A DNA stretch of 64,000 bases from Bacteroidia bacterium (GCA_030427585.1 JAUIBW010000014.1:62001-126000), one strand, 5' to 3'; counted from the stretch's first letter, positions 7,889 to 17,262 are shown. Made by a program: numbers and translations. Notes: generated by a model from the letters alone, not told the origin.

Positions 7889-8392
7889 ACTCCCAAAACT
7901 CACACTAATTAGTATCTCAGTTCGACGTAAATTATAATGCTTAAAAAAGCTATTCTCGATAGTTCTACAGACCCCTTCGATAAACTCAGGGCGGGCCCCT
8001 GTCGAAGTACATTTTTTCTCCATTCTATTACGATAAAACACTCGAATTGACGCTTTTTTAAACTAAACCCTTACATCGAGTTGGCGTTAATTAAAAGAGA
8101 TAATTTTTATCTGTTTTGATGCATTTTATTATTTTAACATGAATAATGGATAAGAAGTTTTCGTTAGTTAGAGTACCAAATCTCTGATTTGGTGTATAGA
8201 AAACAAGAAAAATTATAACTAAAAAGTACTTCTCGATACTAAATTCTTACAGAATTTCACTTGAAGTGACGTATCTGCGCTCTTATATTATTTATGTTAT
8301 TTTACAAATAAATTCGTCAAACAACACTATTTTTAATATTAACGTCTTTATTTTTGCAACTGTTTAACTAACTAATTTTTTGAAATCAGAAC
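7889..8392. repeat. Gene-free region with degenerate interspersed repeats
   Basis: About 500 bases without a convincing gene. At 7973-8007 CCTTCGA and TCGAAG arms flank an ACTCAGGGCGGGCCCCTG core that is GC-rich for this genome. Fragments of the types TCGAATTGACG (8042-8052), CATCGAGTTGGCG (8074-8086) and TTCTCGATAC (8231-8240) follow. These resemble worn copies of an intergenic palindromic repeat common in Flavobacteriia. A relative seems to lie near 9648-9670 (TGCTGAGTTTGTCGAAGC). The family assignment is from memory of similar genomes and is uncertain. Confidence 0.4.
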
Positions 8393-9574
8393 ATGAATTA
8401 TATTCTTTTTGACGGTGCTTCACGTAATGCGTTACTACCATTTACTTATACACGACCAGTCGCCGAGATTAGGATTGGGATATTAACCATTCGCGAAAAA
8501 TGGGAAAATTATTTAGGGAATACTACTTCTACAGTAACAGAAGAATATCTAAGCGAAAAGTTTCCTATGGTAGAGTTAGCAGAGAATATAATGATCAATG
8601 CTTCTTATTTACCATCAGAACAGTTGGTGGCTGCCATCAAAGATCTGAAACCCGAACAGGCTATTTTTTGCAATGACGAACCTATCGCTTTTTATGTTAA
8701 AGAGGGACAGGAGGTAGATTTTGAAACTTACGAAGCAATAGTTTATGATGATGATGTGTTTACAGTACAGCATACCTGGGATATCTTTTCAAAAAATGAA
8801 CAGGCGATTGTCGATGATTTTAAGCTGCTAACACAGGATAGGATAAGTCAACCTATTCCTGAAAGTAATAATATCATCGCACCCGAAAATATTTTTATTG
8901 AAGAAGGAGCAACACTCGAATTTACAACACTTAATGCTAGTAAAGGACCGATATATATAGGAAAAGATGCCGAAATCATGGAAGGCAGTATGATTAGAGG
9001 GCCTTTTGCACTTTGTGATCGCGCTGTAGTAAAGATGGGGGCAAAGATTTATGGTGGTACAACTATTGGAGTGCATTCTAAAGTAGGGGGAGAGATCAAT
9101 AATTCTGTAATATTTGGATGCTCTAATAAAGGACATGACGGATATATGGGAAATTCTGTAATAGGAGAATGGTGTAACCTGGGGGCAGATACAAATACCT
9201 CTAACCTTAAAAATAATTATGCCGAAGTTCGCTTATGGGATTATGAAGCAGAAAGTTTTACAAAAACAGGATTGCGATTCTGTGGTTTGATGATGGGGGA
9301 TCATTCTAAATGTGGTATCAATACCATGTTTAACACAGGGACTGTAGTTGGGGTAAATGCCAATATTTTCGGTACAGGTTTTCCTCGTAATTTTGTACCT
9401 AGCTATAGTTGGGGAGGGAGTGCAGGTTTTACGACTTACCTGACCAAAAAAGCTTTTGAAGTGGCTAAAGTAGTTATGTCGAGAAGAAAAGTTGAGTTTA
9501 CAAAACAAGAAGAACAGATTCTTGAGCAGATTTTTGAAGATACCAGGCAATGGCGAAAGAGTTATGAAAAGTAA
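8393..9574 (+). CDS. GlmU-like sugar nucleotidyltransferase/acetyltransferase
   Basis: A 393-residue protein of the GlmU-like family typical of Bacteroidota. The start matches that group (FDGASRNALLPFTYTRP at 6-22) rather than the classical LxxGxGTRM loop. Residues about 170-345 form a left-handed beta helix of hexapeptide repeats (for example ICxGxxxGVHSKVGG and IFGCSNKGHDGYMGN). Relatives are proposed to supply UDP-GlcNAc for peptidoglycan and lipopolysaccharide by acetylating glucosamine-1-phosphate and adding UMP. With the nucleotidyltransferase half so divergent, both activities are inferred from the family only. Confidence 0.85.
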   Translation: MNYILFDGASRNALLPFTYTRPVAEIRIGILTIREKWENYLGNTTSTVTEEYLSEKFPMVELAENIMINASYLPSEQLVAAIKDLKPEQAIFCNDEPIAFYVKEGQEVDFETYEAIVYDDDVFTVQHTWDIFSKNEQAIVDDFKLLTQDRISQPIPESNNIIAPENIFIEEGATLEFTTLNASKGPIYIGKDAEIMEGSMIRGPFALCDRAVVKMGAKIYGGTTIGVHSKVGGEINNSVIFGCSNKGHDGYMGNSVIGEWCNLGADTNTSNLKNNYAEVRLWDYEAESFTKTGLRFCGLMMGDHSKCGINTMFNTGTVVGVNANIFGTGFPRNFVPSYSWGGSAGFTTYLTKKAFEVAKVVMSRRKVEFTKQEEQILEQIFEDTRQWRKSYEK

Positions 9575-9644
9575 TTTTTTTGTGTACTATTAATTTTGAT
9601 AAAAGAAAACCACGTGTTTTCTGGCGTGTTAGTTTTTAACCGTG

Positions 9645-9675
9645 GTGTCATGCTGAGTTTGTCGAAGCAAATTAT
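9645..9675. repeat. Fragment of interspersed repeat
   Basis: GTCATGCTGAGTTTGTCGAAGC lies in the 156-base gap between two convergent genes. The CTGAG...TTGTCGAAG pattern is the core of a repeat often seen between genes in this family, and resembles the block at 7973-8007. A small hairpin (GAAAAC/GTTTTC, 9605-9621) precedes it. Confidence 0.35.
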
Positions 9676-9730
9676 AGTAGAAAACCTTTCGATCTAGGTG
9701 ATATGTAAGATAAAATACGCCAAACCTTAA

Positions 9731-11362
9731 TTATTTAATAGATTCTTTCCATACTCGTTTTAGTACCAGGAAATTTTGCGGGTTATTGGTAAGTCCTTTT
9801 ACGTTTTTTTGAGTAAATCGAACTATCTGATCATAATATAGAGGAACGATAGGAGTATTTGCAATAATGATAGAATCCATCTTTGCATAGTGTTGCTCTC
9901 GCATTTTGATGTCTGTTATTAAGAAGCTTTCTTCGTATAAGCGATCAAAAGTTTCATTTTTAAAATGTGTGTAGTTAGGGCCATGAGGGGTAAAGTTTTT
10001 ACTGTAATATGGTGATAGGAAATTTTCGGCATCCGGGTAATCTGCAATCCAGCTAGCACGAAAACATTCTAATTTTCCTTTCCATTTCTTTTGACGTATT
10101 GTCGAAGAAGGCATTACATCTACAATAATATTTAATCCAACTTTTTCAAGCTCTCGTTGTATAAATTCACAAATGCTCTGATAATTAGCATCTGTAGCAA
10201 TTCGTATGGTCGGATTGTTTTCTCCAGTTTGCTTTTTGTAGGTTTCAACTAACTTACGGGCTTTTACGGGATCATACTCATATCCGGAAATGCTATTAAA
10301 CCCAGGAATACCCTTTGGGATAAAACCGTGTATTGCAGGAGTTCCTATACCATTTTTTAAATAGGTAATCATCTTTTTTCTATCGAAACCGTGATTAATG
10401 GCTTTTCTTAATAGTTTCGATTGTATTTCTTTTTTGTCTGTATCCAGATAAAAACCCAGGTATTCAGAGTTTAGATAAGAGCCTTTGCTAATATTGATGC
10501 GTTCTTTGTATTTCTTCCGTAATTTTCCGCTTGGGGTTAATAATTCATCTTTATATGAAGCATCTAAACTGTTTAATAAATCGATATTTCCTTTGGCAAA
10601 CTGCAAAAATTCACTTTGCTTGTCGGGTAAAAAGGTTATGGCTACAGACTCCAGATAGGGGAGTTGTTTGCCGCTTTTATCCTTTTCAAAATACAATTCA
10701 TTTTTACGCAAAACTAGCTTGATGTTTTCTTCCCATAATTTAAATTTAAAAGGACCAGTGCCAACAGGATTTGCTCTAAATTGATTACCATAAAACGATA
10801 CAACTTCTTCAGGAACTACAGAGCAGTATCGCATACTCATTAATCCCAAAAAAGCAGGAAAAGGTTTTTTTAGTTTAATTTCAAAAATAGTATCATTAAC
10901 GGCTGTATAGGTATCTACTGTTTTAAGTACCCAATTACCAGGAGATGCTACTTTGGGATCAACTAATCTATTAAAGCTATACACAAAATCCTTTGCAACA
11001 ACGTGTCGAGTGCTGTCTTTGGTTTTAAATTGTTCGTGTTTATGAAATTTTACATCATTTCGAAGTATAAAAGTGTAGGTAAGGGCATCTTCAGAAATTT
11101 CCCATCTTTTTGCAATATCTGGTTTAATATGTAAGGAATCATCCAGTTGTATTAAACTGTTAAACAACTGATTTGTAGACCAAATATTAGCAACATCTCT
11201 AGCAAATGCCGGATCTAATGAACTTATATTTTCATATTGATTATACCGAAATACTAAATGATCTCTGTTTTCTTGAGAAGAATCTCTACAGGATATGAGA
11301 GTAAGTAAAATATAAGCTATTGTTAAATAGCGAATTATGAAAAAATAATGAACACACTTCAA
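9731..11362 (-). CDS. Peptide-type ABC substrate-binding lipoprotein (SBP family 5)
   Basis: A periplasmic solute-binding lipoprotein of the DppA/OppA family, about 543 residues if started at the TTG at 11362. That start gives a standard lipoprotein signal ending in the lipobox LISC. An ATG at 11485 would add 41 residues that run over the divergent mtaB promoter and put the signal too far inside, so I reject it. The SBP fold is recognisable by SSLDPAFARDVANIWSTN near the mature start, and by VGTGPFKF and ASWIADYPDAENFLSPYYS further on. No permease or ATPase genes are adjacent, so its partner must be elsewhere or it acts alone. Confidence 0.82.
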   Translation of the reverse strand: MKCVHYFFIIRYLTIAYILLTLISCRDSSQENRDHLVFRYNQYENISSLDPAFARDVANIWSTNQLFNSLIQLDDSLHIKPDIAKRWEISEDALTYTFILRNDVKFHKHEQFKTKDSTRHVVAKDFVYSFNRLVDPKVASPGNWVLKTVDTYTAVNDTIFEIKLKKPFPAFLGLMSMRYCSVVPEEVVSFYGNQFRANPVGTGPFKFKLWEENIKLVLRKNELYFEKDKSGKQLPYLESVAITFLPDKQSEFLQFAKGNIDLLNSLDASYKDELLTPSGKLRKKYKERINISKGSYLNSEYLGFYLDTDKKEIQSKLLRKAINHGFDRKKMITYLKNGIGTPAIHGFIPKGIPGFNSISGYEYDPVKARKLVETYKKQTGENNPTIRIATDANYQSICEFIQRELEKVGLNIIVDVMPSSTIRQKKWKGKLECFRASWIADYPDAENFLSPYYSKNFTPHGPNYTHFKNETFDRLYEESFLITDIKMREQHYAKMDSIIIANTPIVPLYYDQIVRFTQKNVKGLTNNPQNFLVLKRVWKESIK

Positions 11363-11386
11363 TTTTAGTAAACGAATTATTGTTGG

Positions 11387-11394
11387 TATATTTG
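11387..11394 (+). promoter_or_regulatory. -10-type box of the mtaB promoter
   Basis: TATATTTG at 11387-11394 is a perfect TAnnTTTG box, with only a weak TTTTAG at the expected -33 place. The predicted start is near 11399, about 95 bases before the mtaB ATG. Confidence 0.5.
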
Positions 11395-11494
11395 CACCCT
11401 GAAAATTTATTCTAGAGTGACTCAATATTTTTGAGTTTTGGTATGGGTAAATATAATGAGATTTCTGCCCCTGCAGAAATGACACTTATGTTTT

Positions 11495-12808
11495 ATGAAA
11501 AAAAAAGTTGCTTTTTATACTTTGGGTTGTAAACTGAATTTTTCAGAAACCTCTACAATAGCAAGAGATTTTACAAATGAAGGCTTTGATCGTGTAGATT
11601 TTTCTGAGAATGCAGATATCTATGTAATTAATACATGTTCTGTTACCGAAAATGCAGATAAAAGATTTAAAACCATAGTTAAACAAGCGCAAAAGGTAAA
11701 TCCAGATGCCTTTGTAGCTGCTGTAGGGTGCTATGCCCAGTTAAAACCAGAAGAATTGGCTTCTGTTGATGGTGTAGATTTGGTTTTGGGGGCTACAGAA
11801 AAATTTAAGATCACCGATTATATTAATGATCTCTCTAAAAATGATTTTGGAGAAGTACATTCTTGTGAAATCGAAGAGGCCGATTTTTATGTGGGTAGTT
11901 ACTCTATAGGAGACCGTACTCGTGCATTCTTAAAAGTGCAGGACGGTTGTGATTATAAATGTACCTACTGTACAATCCCACTTGCCAGAGGAATTTCGCG
12001 AAGTGATACCCTGCAGAATGTATTAAAAAACGCTAAAGAGATTTCTGATAAAGGAATTAAAGAGATTGTACTTACCGGAGTTAACATAGGAGATTATGGT
12101 AAGGGTGAGTATGGAAATAAGAAGCATGAACATACTTTTTTCGAACTTGTACAGGCATTGGATAAAGTTGAGGGTATAGAGAGATTACGAATTTCGTCTA
12201 TAGAACCTAATTTACTTAAAAATGAAACTATAGATTTTATATCGGGTTCCAGGACTTTTGTTCCACATTTTCATATCCCTTTACAATCTGGAAATGATGA
12301 TATATTAAAACTGATGCGCCGCAGATATCTTAGTGATCTATATGTAGATAGGGTACAAAAAATTAAAGAAGTAATGCCTCATGCGTGTATTGGGGTAGAT
12401 GTTATTGTTGGTTTTCCCGGTGAAACCGATGATCATTTCTTAGATACCTACAACTTTTTATCTCGATTAGATATCTCATATTTACATGTATTTACTTATT
12501 CTGAAAGAGATAACACTGTAGCGGCAGCTTTAGATGGTGTAGTTTCTCTGGATATTAGAAAGAAAAGAAGTAAAATGCTACGAGGGTTATCTGTAAAGAA
12601 AAGAAGAGCATTTTATGAAAGCCAGTTAGGGACCGAAAGAACAGTGTTGTTTGAGTCTGAAAATAAAGAAGGCTATATATATGGTTTTACTGAAAATTAT
12701 GTAAAAGTAAAAATGCCATGGAACCCGCTGTATGTAAATACTTTACATAAGGTGAAATTAACAAAGATTGATGAAGATGGGATGGTGAGATTTGATTTCA
12801 TAACATAA
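11495..12808 (+). CDS. mtaB: tRNA t6A37 methylthiotransferase MtaB
   Basis: A 437-residue radical-SAM enzyme that adds a methylthio group to t6A at position 37 of ANN-decoding tRNAs, giving ms2t6A. The N-terminal cluster ligands are C12 (TLGCK), C48 (NTCSV) and C79 (VGCYA). The radical-SAM CxxxCxxC is C152-C156-C159 in GCDYKCTYC. A TRAM-like RNA-binding tail follows about residue 370. The subfamily is MtaB rather than MiaB or RimO from the TLGCKLNFSE start and overall length. The gene stands alone between divergent and convergent neighbours. Confidence 0.93.
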   Translation: MKKKVAFYTLGCKLNFSETSTIARDFTNEGFDRVDFSENADIYVINTCSVTENADKRFKTIVKQAQKVNPDAFVAAVGCYAQLKPEELASVDGVDLVLGATEKFKITDYINDLSKNDFGEVHSCEIEEADFYVGSYSIGDRTRAFLKVQDGCDYKCTYCTIPLARGISRSDTLQNVLKNAKEISDKGIKEIVLTGVNIGDYGKGEYGNKKHEHTFFELVQALDKVEGIERLRISSIEPNLLKNETIDFISGSRTFVPHFHIPLQSGNDDILKLMRRRYLSDLYVDRVQKIKEVMPHACIGVDVIVGFPGETDDHFLDTYNFLSRLDISYLHVFTYSERDNTVAAALDGVVSLDIRKKRSKMLRGLSVKKRRAFYESQLGTERTVLFESENKEGYIYGFTENYVKVKMPWNPLYVNTLHKVKLTKIDEDGMVRFDFIT

Positions 12809-12829
12809 AAATCAATCTAAGTTCGATAT

Positions 12830-12873
12830 ATAACACATAAAAGCCTGCTATATAGTAGGCTTTTATGTGTTAT
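12830..12873. terminator. Bidirectional terminator between convergent genes
   Basis: Arms of 21 bases (12830-12850 and 12853-12873) pair with a single G-T mismatch and a two-base loop. The arms contain AAAAGCC/GGCTTTT, so a T-rich end exists on both strands. It separates mtaB from the minus-strand gene at 12889. Confidence 0.8.
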
Positions 12874-12888
12874 GATAGAGTAGTAGGA

Positions 12889-13200
12889 CTATATGTTTAT
12901 TCCAACGGGAAGTAAGTCTTTATATTTCCTTCGATTTTTTCTCATAAATTTTGCAATAATAGGACTAGTAGGCACTAATCTAATATTACGTTCTTCAATT
13001 ACATTAAATACTGCAACGATAAAATCTTGTTCATAACCTTTTTCAAGGTGTTCTTCACTCATGATAAGTTTAGTAAGAAATATTTTTCTTTCTTGTAGCG
13101 CGTATTCGATCTTTGCTTTTTGACCGTCAATTGTAGTTTCGAATTGTCTTAGAAATTCATTGTCGATAATCTCTAATTCAACAGCACTCATGTTCTCCAT
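12889..13200 (-). CDS. Small GNAT-like protein (YjdJ type)
   Basis: A 103-residue protein resembling the short acetyltransferase-like family of YjdJ: an N-terminal strand pair (FETTIDGQKAKIEYALQERKIFLTKLIM) and a C-terminal helix and strand with RNIRLVPTSPIIAKFMRKN, matching the family pattern of VVPxCPFVAAYI. The usual acetyl-CoA pyrophosphate loop (GxGxG/A) is replaced by HLEKGYEQDFI, so catalysis is doubtful. Cytoplasmic, no signal. Function unknown; may be a binding-only relative. Confidence 0.65.
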   Translation of the reverse strand: MENMSAVELEIIDNEFLRQFETTIDGQKAKIEYALQERKIFLTKLIMSEEHLEKGYEQDFIVAVFNVIEERNIRLVPTSPIIAKFMRKNRRKYKDLLPVGINI

Positions 13201-13496
13201 ATTTTTTAAATTATGAGGTATTTAATCAAATGTTTATAAGGAGTTAACCTTATTAATCATAACAATCTTATTAGAGAGGGGTTTCTAGGTGTATGTACCT
13301 GAAATGTAGGTTTTTAACTCAGTAAAAATAAGGTTTAACCTTGCCTCGTCTAACTAAGATTAGTTAGTTCTAAAATTCCCTTTTGCAAAAATTTAACTCA
13401 ATATTTCCTTTTTTCTAACCAAGGAATACTATAATTTTGATACGCAAAGATAAGAAAATTAGAGTTTTAAATTTAATACCCACTGTTAAAATACCT

Positions 13497-14168
13497 ATGT
13501 CGCAGGAAGTTAGCTATGTTTATTTTGTTCCTGGGATGGCAGCAGATGTTTCGATATTCGAATATATTAAGCTTCCCAAGGATAAATTTGTAACTCAAAC
13601 CCTACCTTGGAAAATCCCAATTAAGAATGAATCTATAGAGCAGTATGCTAAGCGTATGTGTGAAGAAATTGAGCATAAAAACTGTATTTTGATCGGTGTA
13701 TCGTTTGGAGGCGTTATGGTGCAGGAGATGAGCAAGTATTTGAGTTTAAAGAAACTTGTTATTATTTCGAGTGTAAAAAACAAATTCGAATTACCTACCA
13801 GAATTAAAATTGCTAGAAAAACCAAAGCTTATAAATTATTACCAACGGCAATAGTTTCTAAAATAGATAATTGGGAGAAATTAGCTTTTGGTGATTTTGC
13901 AAAAAAACGTGCAGCCATGTATCAAAAATACCTGTCTATACATGATAAAAGATATTTAGACTGGGCTATAGAAAAAATGGTATGTTGGGATCAGGAAAAA
14001 ACACCAGATAATCTTATTCATATTCATGGAGATAAAGACATCGTTTTTCCTATCGCAAATATAAAAAATTGTATAACAGTTGAAGGGGGAACTCATGTTA
14101 TGATTGTAAATAGAGCAAGGTGGTTTAATAAAAATTTACCCGAAATAATTAGTGATAACTTACGTTAA
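13497..14168 (+). CDS. Alpha/beta hydrolase
   Basis: About 223 residues from the ATG at 13497. An upstream TTG at 13437 would add 20 residues ahead of the first fold strand (VSYVYFVPGMAAD) and is less likely. The nucleophile elbow is GVSFGG (Ser in GxSxGG), and an acid and His are plausible at HGDKDIVFP and GGTHVMI near the end. There is no signal peptide. It is a small cytoplasmic hydrolase of unknown substrate. It lies 67 bases ahead of the transglycosylase gene on the same strand, but nothing shows they work together. Confidence 0.8.
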   Translation: MSQEVSYVYFVPGMAADVSIFEYIKLPKDKFVTQTLPWKIPIKNESIEQYAKRMCEEIEHKNCILIGVSFGGVMVQEMSKYLSLKKLVIISSVKNKFELPTRIKIARKTKAYKLLPTAIVSKIDNWEKLAFGDFAKKRAAMYQKYLSIHDKRYLDWAIEKMVCWDQEKTPDNLIHIHGDKDIVFPIANIKNCITVEGGTHVMIVNRARWFNKNLPEIISDNLR

Positions 14169-14235
14169 TCTAACTTTTTACGCTATATTGTACAATAAAT
14201 TTTATTCCCCAATAAAATCAAAATCTACTTAAGTA

Positions 14236-15186
14236 ATGAAAACAATTAAGAAATTTTTAGTTCTTTTAGGTGTGCTGTTCACCTTTGGAATTTTAGTAAA
14301 CGCTACACAAGAACATCAGCCAGAAAAACCATTAGCTCAAGAAATTCTGGAAGAAAAATTAGTAAATGATTATAATGTATATGCTATTGCAATGCCAGAT
14401 AATCTTAATTTTGCAGGAGAGTTAGTTCCAGTAGAAAATCCTGATATTAGAGAACGAATGGATAGAGAGTTATTGGTTAACACCTACTGGCAGTCTAATG
14501 GTCTACTTCTTTTTAAGCGAGCTAATAAGTATTTTCCTATTATAGAACCGATTCTTAAAGAACAGGGTGTTCCTGATGACTTTAAATATCTGGCAGTAAT
14601 AGAAAGTAGTTTAACGCAGGCAGTATCTCCTGCAAGAGCAACAGGGTTTTGGCAGATATTAAAAGGTACTGCCAAAGAATATGGACTAGAAGTAAATGAA
14701 AATGTGGATGAACGTTATCATATTGAAAAATCTACAGAGGTAGCTTGTAAATACCTTAAAAGTGCAAAAGAAAAATTTGGCTCCTGGACTTTGGCAGCAG
14801 CAGCATATAATGCAGGTAGAGCAGGGGTTAATAGACAACTTGAAAAACAAAAAGTGACTTCGTACTATGATCTTTTATTAGGAGAAGAGACGGGTAGATA
14901 TGTGTTTAGAATTGTAGCAGTGAAAGAAATCTTGAGCAATCCAAAGAAGTATGGTTTTAATTTTAGTGATGAAGATTTATATACTCATATCCCTACATTT
15001 AATGTTCTCGTAGATGAACCTATTGCAGATTTTACTGATTTTGCTGAGCAATATGATATCAATTATAAGATTTTAAAACTACATAATCCCTGGCTTAGAG
15101 AAGCTCGTTTAAATAATCATTCTGGTAAGGAATATCTTATAAAAATACCAAGAGAAGGGTATTATAAAACGACAGCCGGGCAGTAA
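14236..15186 (+). CDS. Membrane-bound lytic murein transglycosylase, MltD-like
   Basis: A 316-residue exported protein with a signal peptide (about 1-23) and an SLT domain at about 90-230. The catalytic Glu is E123 in LAVIESSL, followed by the family motifs ATGFWQIL (about 135-142) and AAAYNAGRAGVNRQL. The enzyme cleaves peptidoglycan glycan strands to 1,6-anhydroMurNAc ends. E. coli MltD has C-terminal LysM repeats; here the tail (about 255-316) has only one LysM-like stretch (YKILKLHNPWLR...GKEYLIKIP). Likely periplasmic, with a housekeeping role in wall growth. Confidence 0.88.
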   Translation: MKTIKKFLVLLGVLFTFGILVNATQEHQPEKPLAQEILEEKLVNDYNVYAIAMPDNLNFAGELVPVENPDIRERMDRELLVNTYWQSNGLLLFKRANKYFPIIEPILKEQGVPDDFKYLAVIESSLTQAVSPARATGFWQILKGTAKEYGLEVNENVDERYHIEKSTEVACKYLKSAKEKFGSWTLAAAAYNAGRAGVNRQLEKQKVTSYYDLLLGEETGRYVFRIVAVKEILSNPKKYGFNFSDEDLYTHIPTFNVLVDEPIADFTDFAEQYDINYKILKLHNPWLREARLNNHSGKEYLIKIPREGYYKTTAGQ

Positions 15187-15382
15187 AAATTTCAAATTTT
15201 TATTTAAGTTAGCACTGTTTTAAAGTCGTGTCAAATATGGTTTGGCATAGCATTAAGAAAACTACTTTTTGTTATGTTGGTATCGTTTTAGATGTTTTGC
15301 TAAATGGAAATATTTGAAACTGCTTTTAATGATAGAATGTTGTGTGGGTATATGTTCTTGGTTTTATAATTGATTAATTTAG

Positions 15383-15772
15383 GTGATTCTAAAATTTAAA
15401 TGTGTGAATACTTCAGTACTTATTTCGTTAATCTTAATTGGGTTATTAGCTGGTTTTTTTAGTGGTACATTGGGGATAGGAGGAAGTGTGATCATGATTC
15501 CTCTTCTGATTTTGTGGGTGAATTTTTCTCAGCACGAGGCGCAAGGAACCAGTCTTGCAGTACTGGCAGTTCCTGTAACATTATTAGCAGCATATAATTA
15601 TTACCATGAAGGATTTGTGAATTGGAAATACGCAATTATAATTGCAGTAACCTTTATTATTGGGGGATATTTAGGGAGTAAATTGGCAATTTCTATAAAT
15701 CAGACATTACTAAAAAAAATCTTTGGAGGAGTATTGTTAGTGGTAGCCTTAAAAATGATAATGGGTAAATAG
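15383..15772 (+). CDS. Half-size TauE/SafE (TSUP) family membrane protein
   Basis: A 129-residue membrane protein with about four helices. The N-terminal GFFSGTLGIGGSVIMIPLL is the conserved TSUP repeat, and HEAQGTSLAVL follows. Standard TSUP anion exporters have about 250 residues in two such repeats; only one is present, so it would need to pair with itself. The start is a GTG at 15383; another GTG seven codons later is equally possible. The substrate (sulfite, sulfoacetate or other organic anion) is unknown. The preceding 196 bases hold no gene. Confidence 0.78.
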   Translation: MILKFKCVNTSVLISLILIGLLAGFFSGTLGIGGSVIMIPLLILWVNFSQHEAQGTSLAVLAVPVTLLAAYNYYHEGFVNWKYAIIIAVTFIIGGYLGSKLAISINQTLLKKIFGGVLLVVALKMIMGK

Positions 15773-15782
15773 ACGATAATTA

Positions 15783-16589
15783 TTAATTATCCTTTTTGTT
15801 ACTTATAGAATCACGTTCTCGTTTATACCTTTCATATTCTTCGTCAATATTTCGTTCTTCATCTGTACGTCCATCTTCATTTTCTTTCGCTTCAGCTTCA
15901 GTATTGTTTATTTCGGTATTCAAATCCAAATCAGCAATTAAAAGAGAAACGCCTTTAGATAACGAATTAAAGTGAATGTTGTATGAGTTACTTAGTGTTT
16001 CACTAGAGTGATGAGTAACAATTTTTCTAATATCTAATATTTTTTTATTTCCATCCATAAAATACATCATAGGAAATCCTAATGCATGTTTTAACTTATT
16101 AATAATATATGAATCCTGATTTGTCTTTTCATCAATATGAACTAAATGAATGTTATTATTATATTCTTTTACTTTTTCTTTTAATTTCTCTTTATTATCC
16201 CAGAAGAGTACTACAAAATCAATCTGATCATGAAATCTATCAGCTAAATCATTTAGTGCAGGGATTTCTCCGATACCAGGAACGCACCATGAAGCATATG
16301 TAATAAGAAAAATTGGTTTTTCGTAATCTCTTAAAAGAATAGGATCTCCTTTTAGGGGGTATACACTAAAGTTATCCATATAGGTTCCACTAAGGTGATT
16401 AGTTACCAAGGAATCAAATAAGAATTCTGCCCGTTCTAGATCTTTATCTTTATAGGCAAGATCAATTTTTTGGTTATATTTTACGATATGTGCCGAAATA
16501 GCAACCGAAAATGGTATTTGTCTTTCTTCTTGAGCAAAGGAATTGCTATAATATAAAGAGAGTATTCCTAGTACTAATAATTTCTTCAT
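15783..16589 (-). CDS. Exported thioredoxin-like protein with one active-site Cys
   Basis: About 268 residues from the ATG at 16589 (MKKLLVLG), which gives a clean signal peptide ending SFAQ; the ATG at 16631 adds 14 residues before it. Residues about 110-220 resemble a TlpA/AhpC-like thioredoxin fold: IFLITYASWCVPGIGEIPALNDLADRF, then a cis-Pro-like GFPMMYF. The usual CxxC is CVPG, keeping only the first Cys. The last 40 residues are highly charged and probably disordered. The missing second Cys argues against a normal disulfide reductase. Convergent with the TSUP gene. Confidence 0.75.
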   Translation of the reverse strand: MKKLLVLGILSLYYSNSFAQEERQIPFSVAISAHIVKYNQKIDLAYKDKDLERAEFLFDSLVTNHLSGTYMDNFSVYPLKGDPILLRDYEKPIFLITYASWCVPGIGEIPALNDLADRFHDQIDFVVLFWDNKEKLKEKVKEYNNNIHLVHIDEKTNQDSYIINKLKHALGFPMMYFMDGNKKILDIRKIVTHHSSETLSNSYNIHFNSLSKGVSLLIADLDLNTEINNTEAEAKENEDGRTDEERNIDEEYERYKRERDSISNKKDN

Positions 16590-16738
16590 TATAAATAGAT
16601 TACGGTAGCTAATGTAATATAATGTCATCAAAAAAACATTTTTTAGGTGTAAAACTTTTGATGTTCACTTAATAAAAAAACGTTCCAAAGCTTGTATTAA
16701 ACTATCATTAAACGTAATTTTTCATACAATTAGTATGC

Positions 16739-17254
16739 CTAAATTTTCTTCATTTGCTGTTTCATCATAGTGATCTGATCCTTAAGCATATTGTGTTTAT
16801 CTAATTTTTTGGCTTCTGTAAGTAACATTTGAGCTTCTCTTTTACGGCGTTTTGTCATTGCAATACCGGCAAGATTTAATTTTGCTACAGCAAGATCTTG
16901 ATTCATCGATAATCCCAGCTTGATTGCCTTTTTTAGGTGTTTTTCGGCTTGTGTGATGTTGGTCTGAGATAACATAATACCAAGAAGATAATTGTAATAT
17001 CCTTGTTGTTTTGTGGTAAGGGCATTTTCTGGGTTTTTGATTTTGTCCAACCATTTTCTGGCGCCATCAAAATCTTGTTTACGCAACCTTAAGAAAGCTA
17101 GGAGGATTAATTCGTTTTTAAAATATAAAAAGACAAAAATTGCAGCTAATAAAATAAGCATAATTCCATTACCTATATATCCTTCTACTATTTGCCATAT
17201 TGCTACTCCGGTAACGATTGCTGCGATTACTAATTTTATATTTTTGTTGTACAT
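16739..17254 (-). CDS. Membrane-anchored TPR protein
   Basis: A 171-residue protein with two N-terminal transmembrane segments (about 8-24 and 29-45) and a cytoplasmic part of helical repeats (about 55-155). QQGYYNYLLGIMLSQTNITQAEKHLKKAIKLG fits a tetratricopeptide repeat, with weaker ones on each side. TPRs bind partner proteins; the partner is unknown. It lies nine bases after the DUF6263-like gene stop on the same strand, so the two are probably co-transcribed. Confidence 0.78.
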   Translation of the reverse strand: MYNKNIKLVIAAIVTGVAIWQIVEGYIGNGIMLILLAAIFVFLYFKNELILLAFLRLRKQDFDGARKWLDKIKNPENALTTKQQGYYNYLLGIMLSQTNITQAEKHLKKAIKLGLSMNQDLAVAKLNLAGIAMTKRRKREAQMLLTEAKKLDKHNMLKDQITMMKQQMKKI

Positions 17255-17262
17255 TTTTAACC

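Noticed and set aside
11363..11485. N-terminal extension of the peptide-binding protein
   Set aside because: It would place the signal peptide far inside the protein and overlap the divergent mtaB promoter; TTG at 11362 gives a clean lipoprotein start.
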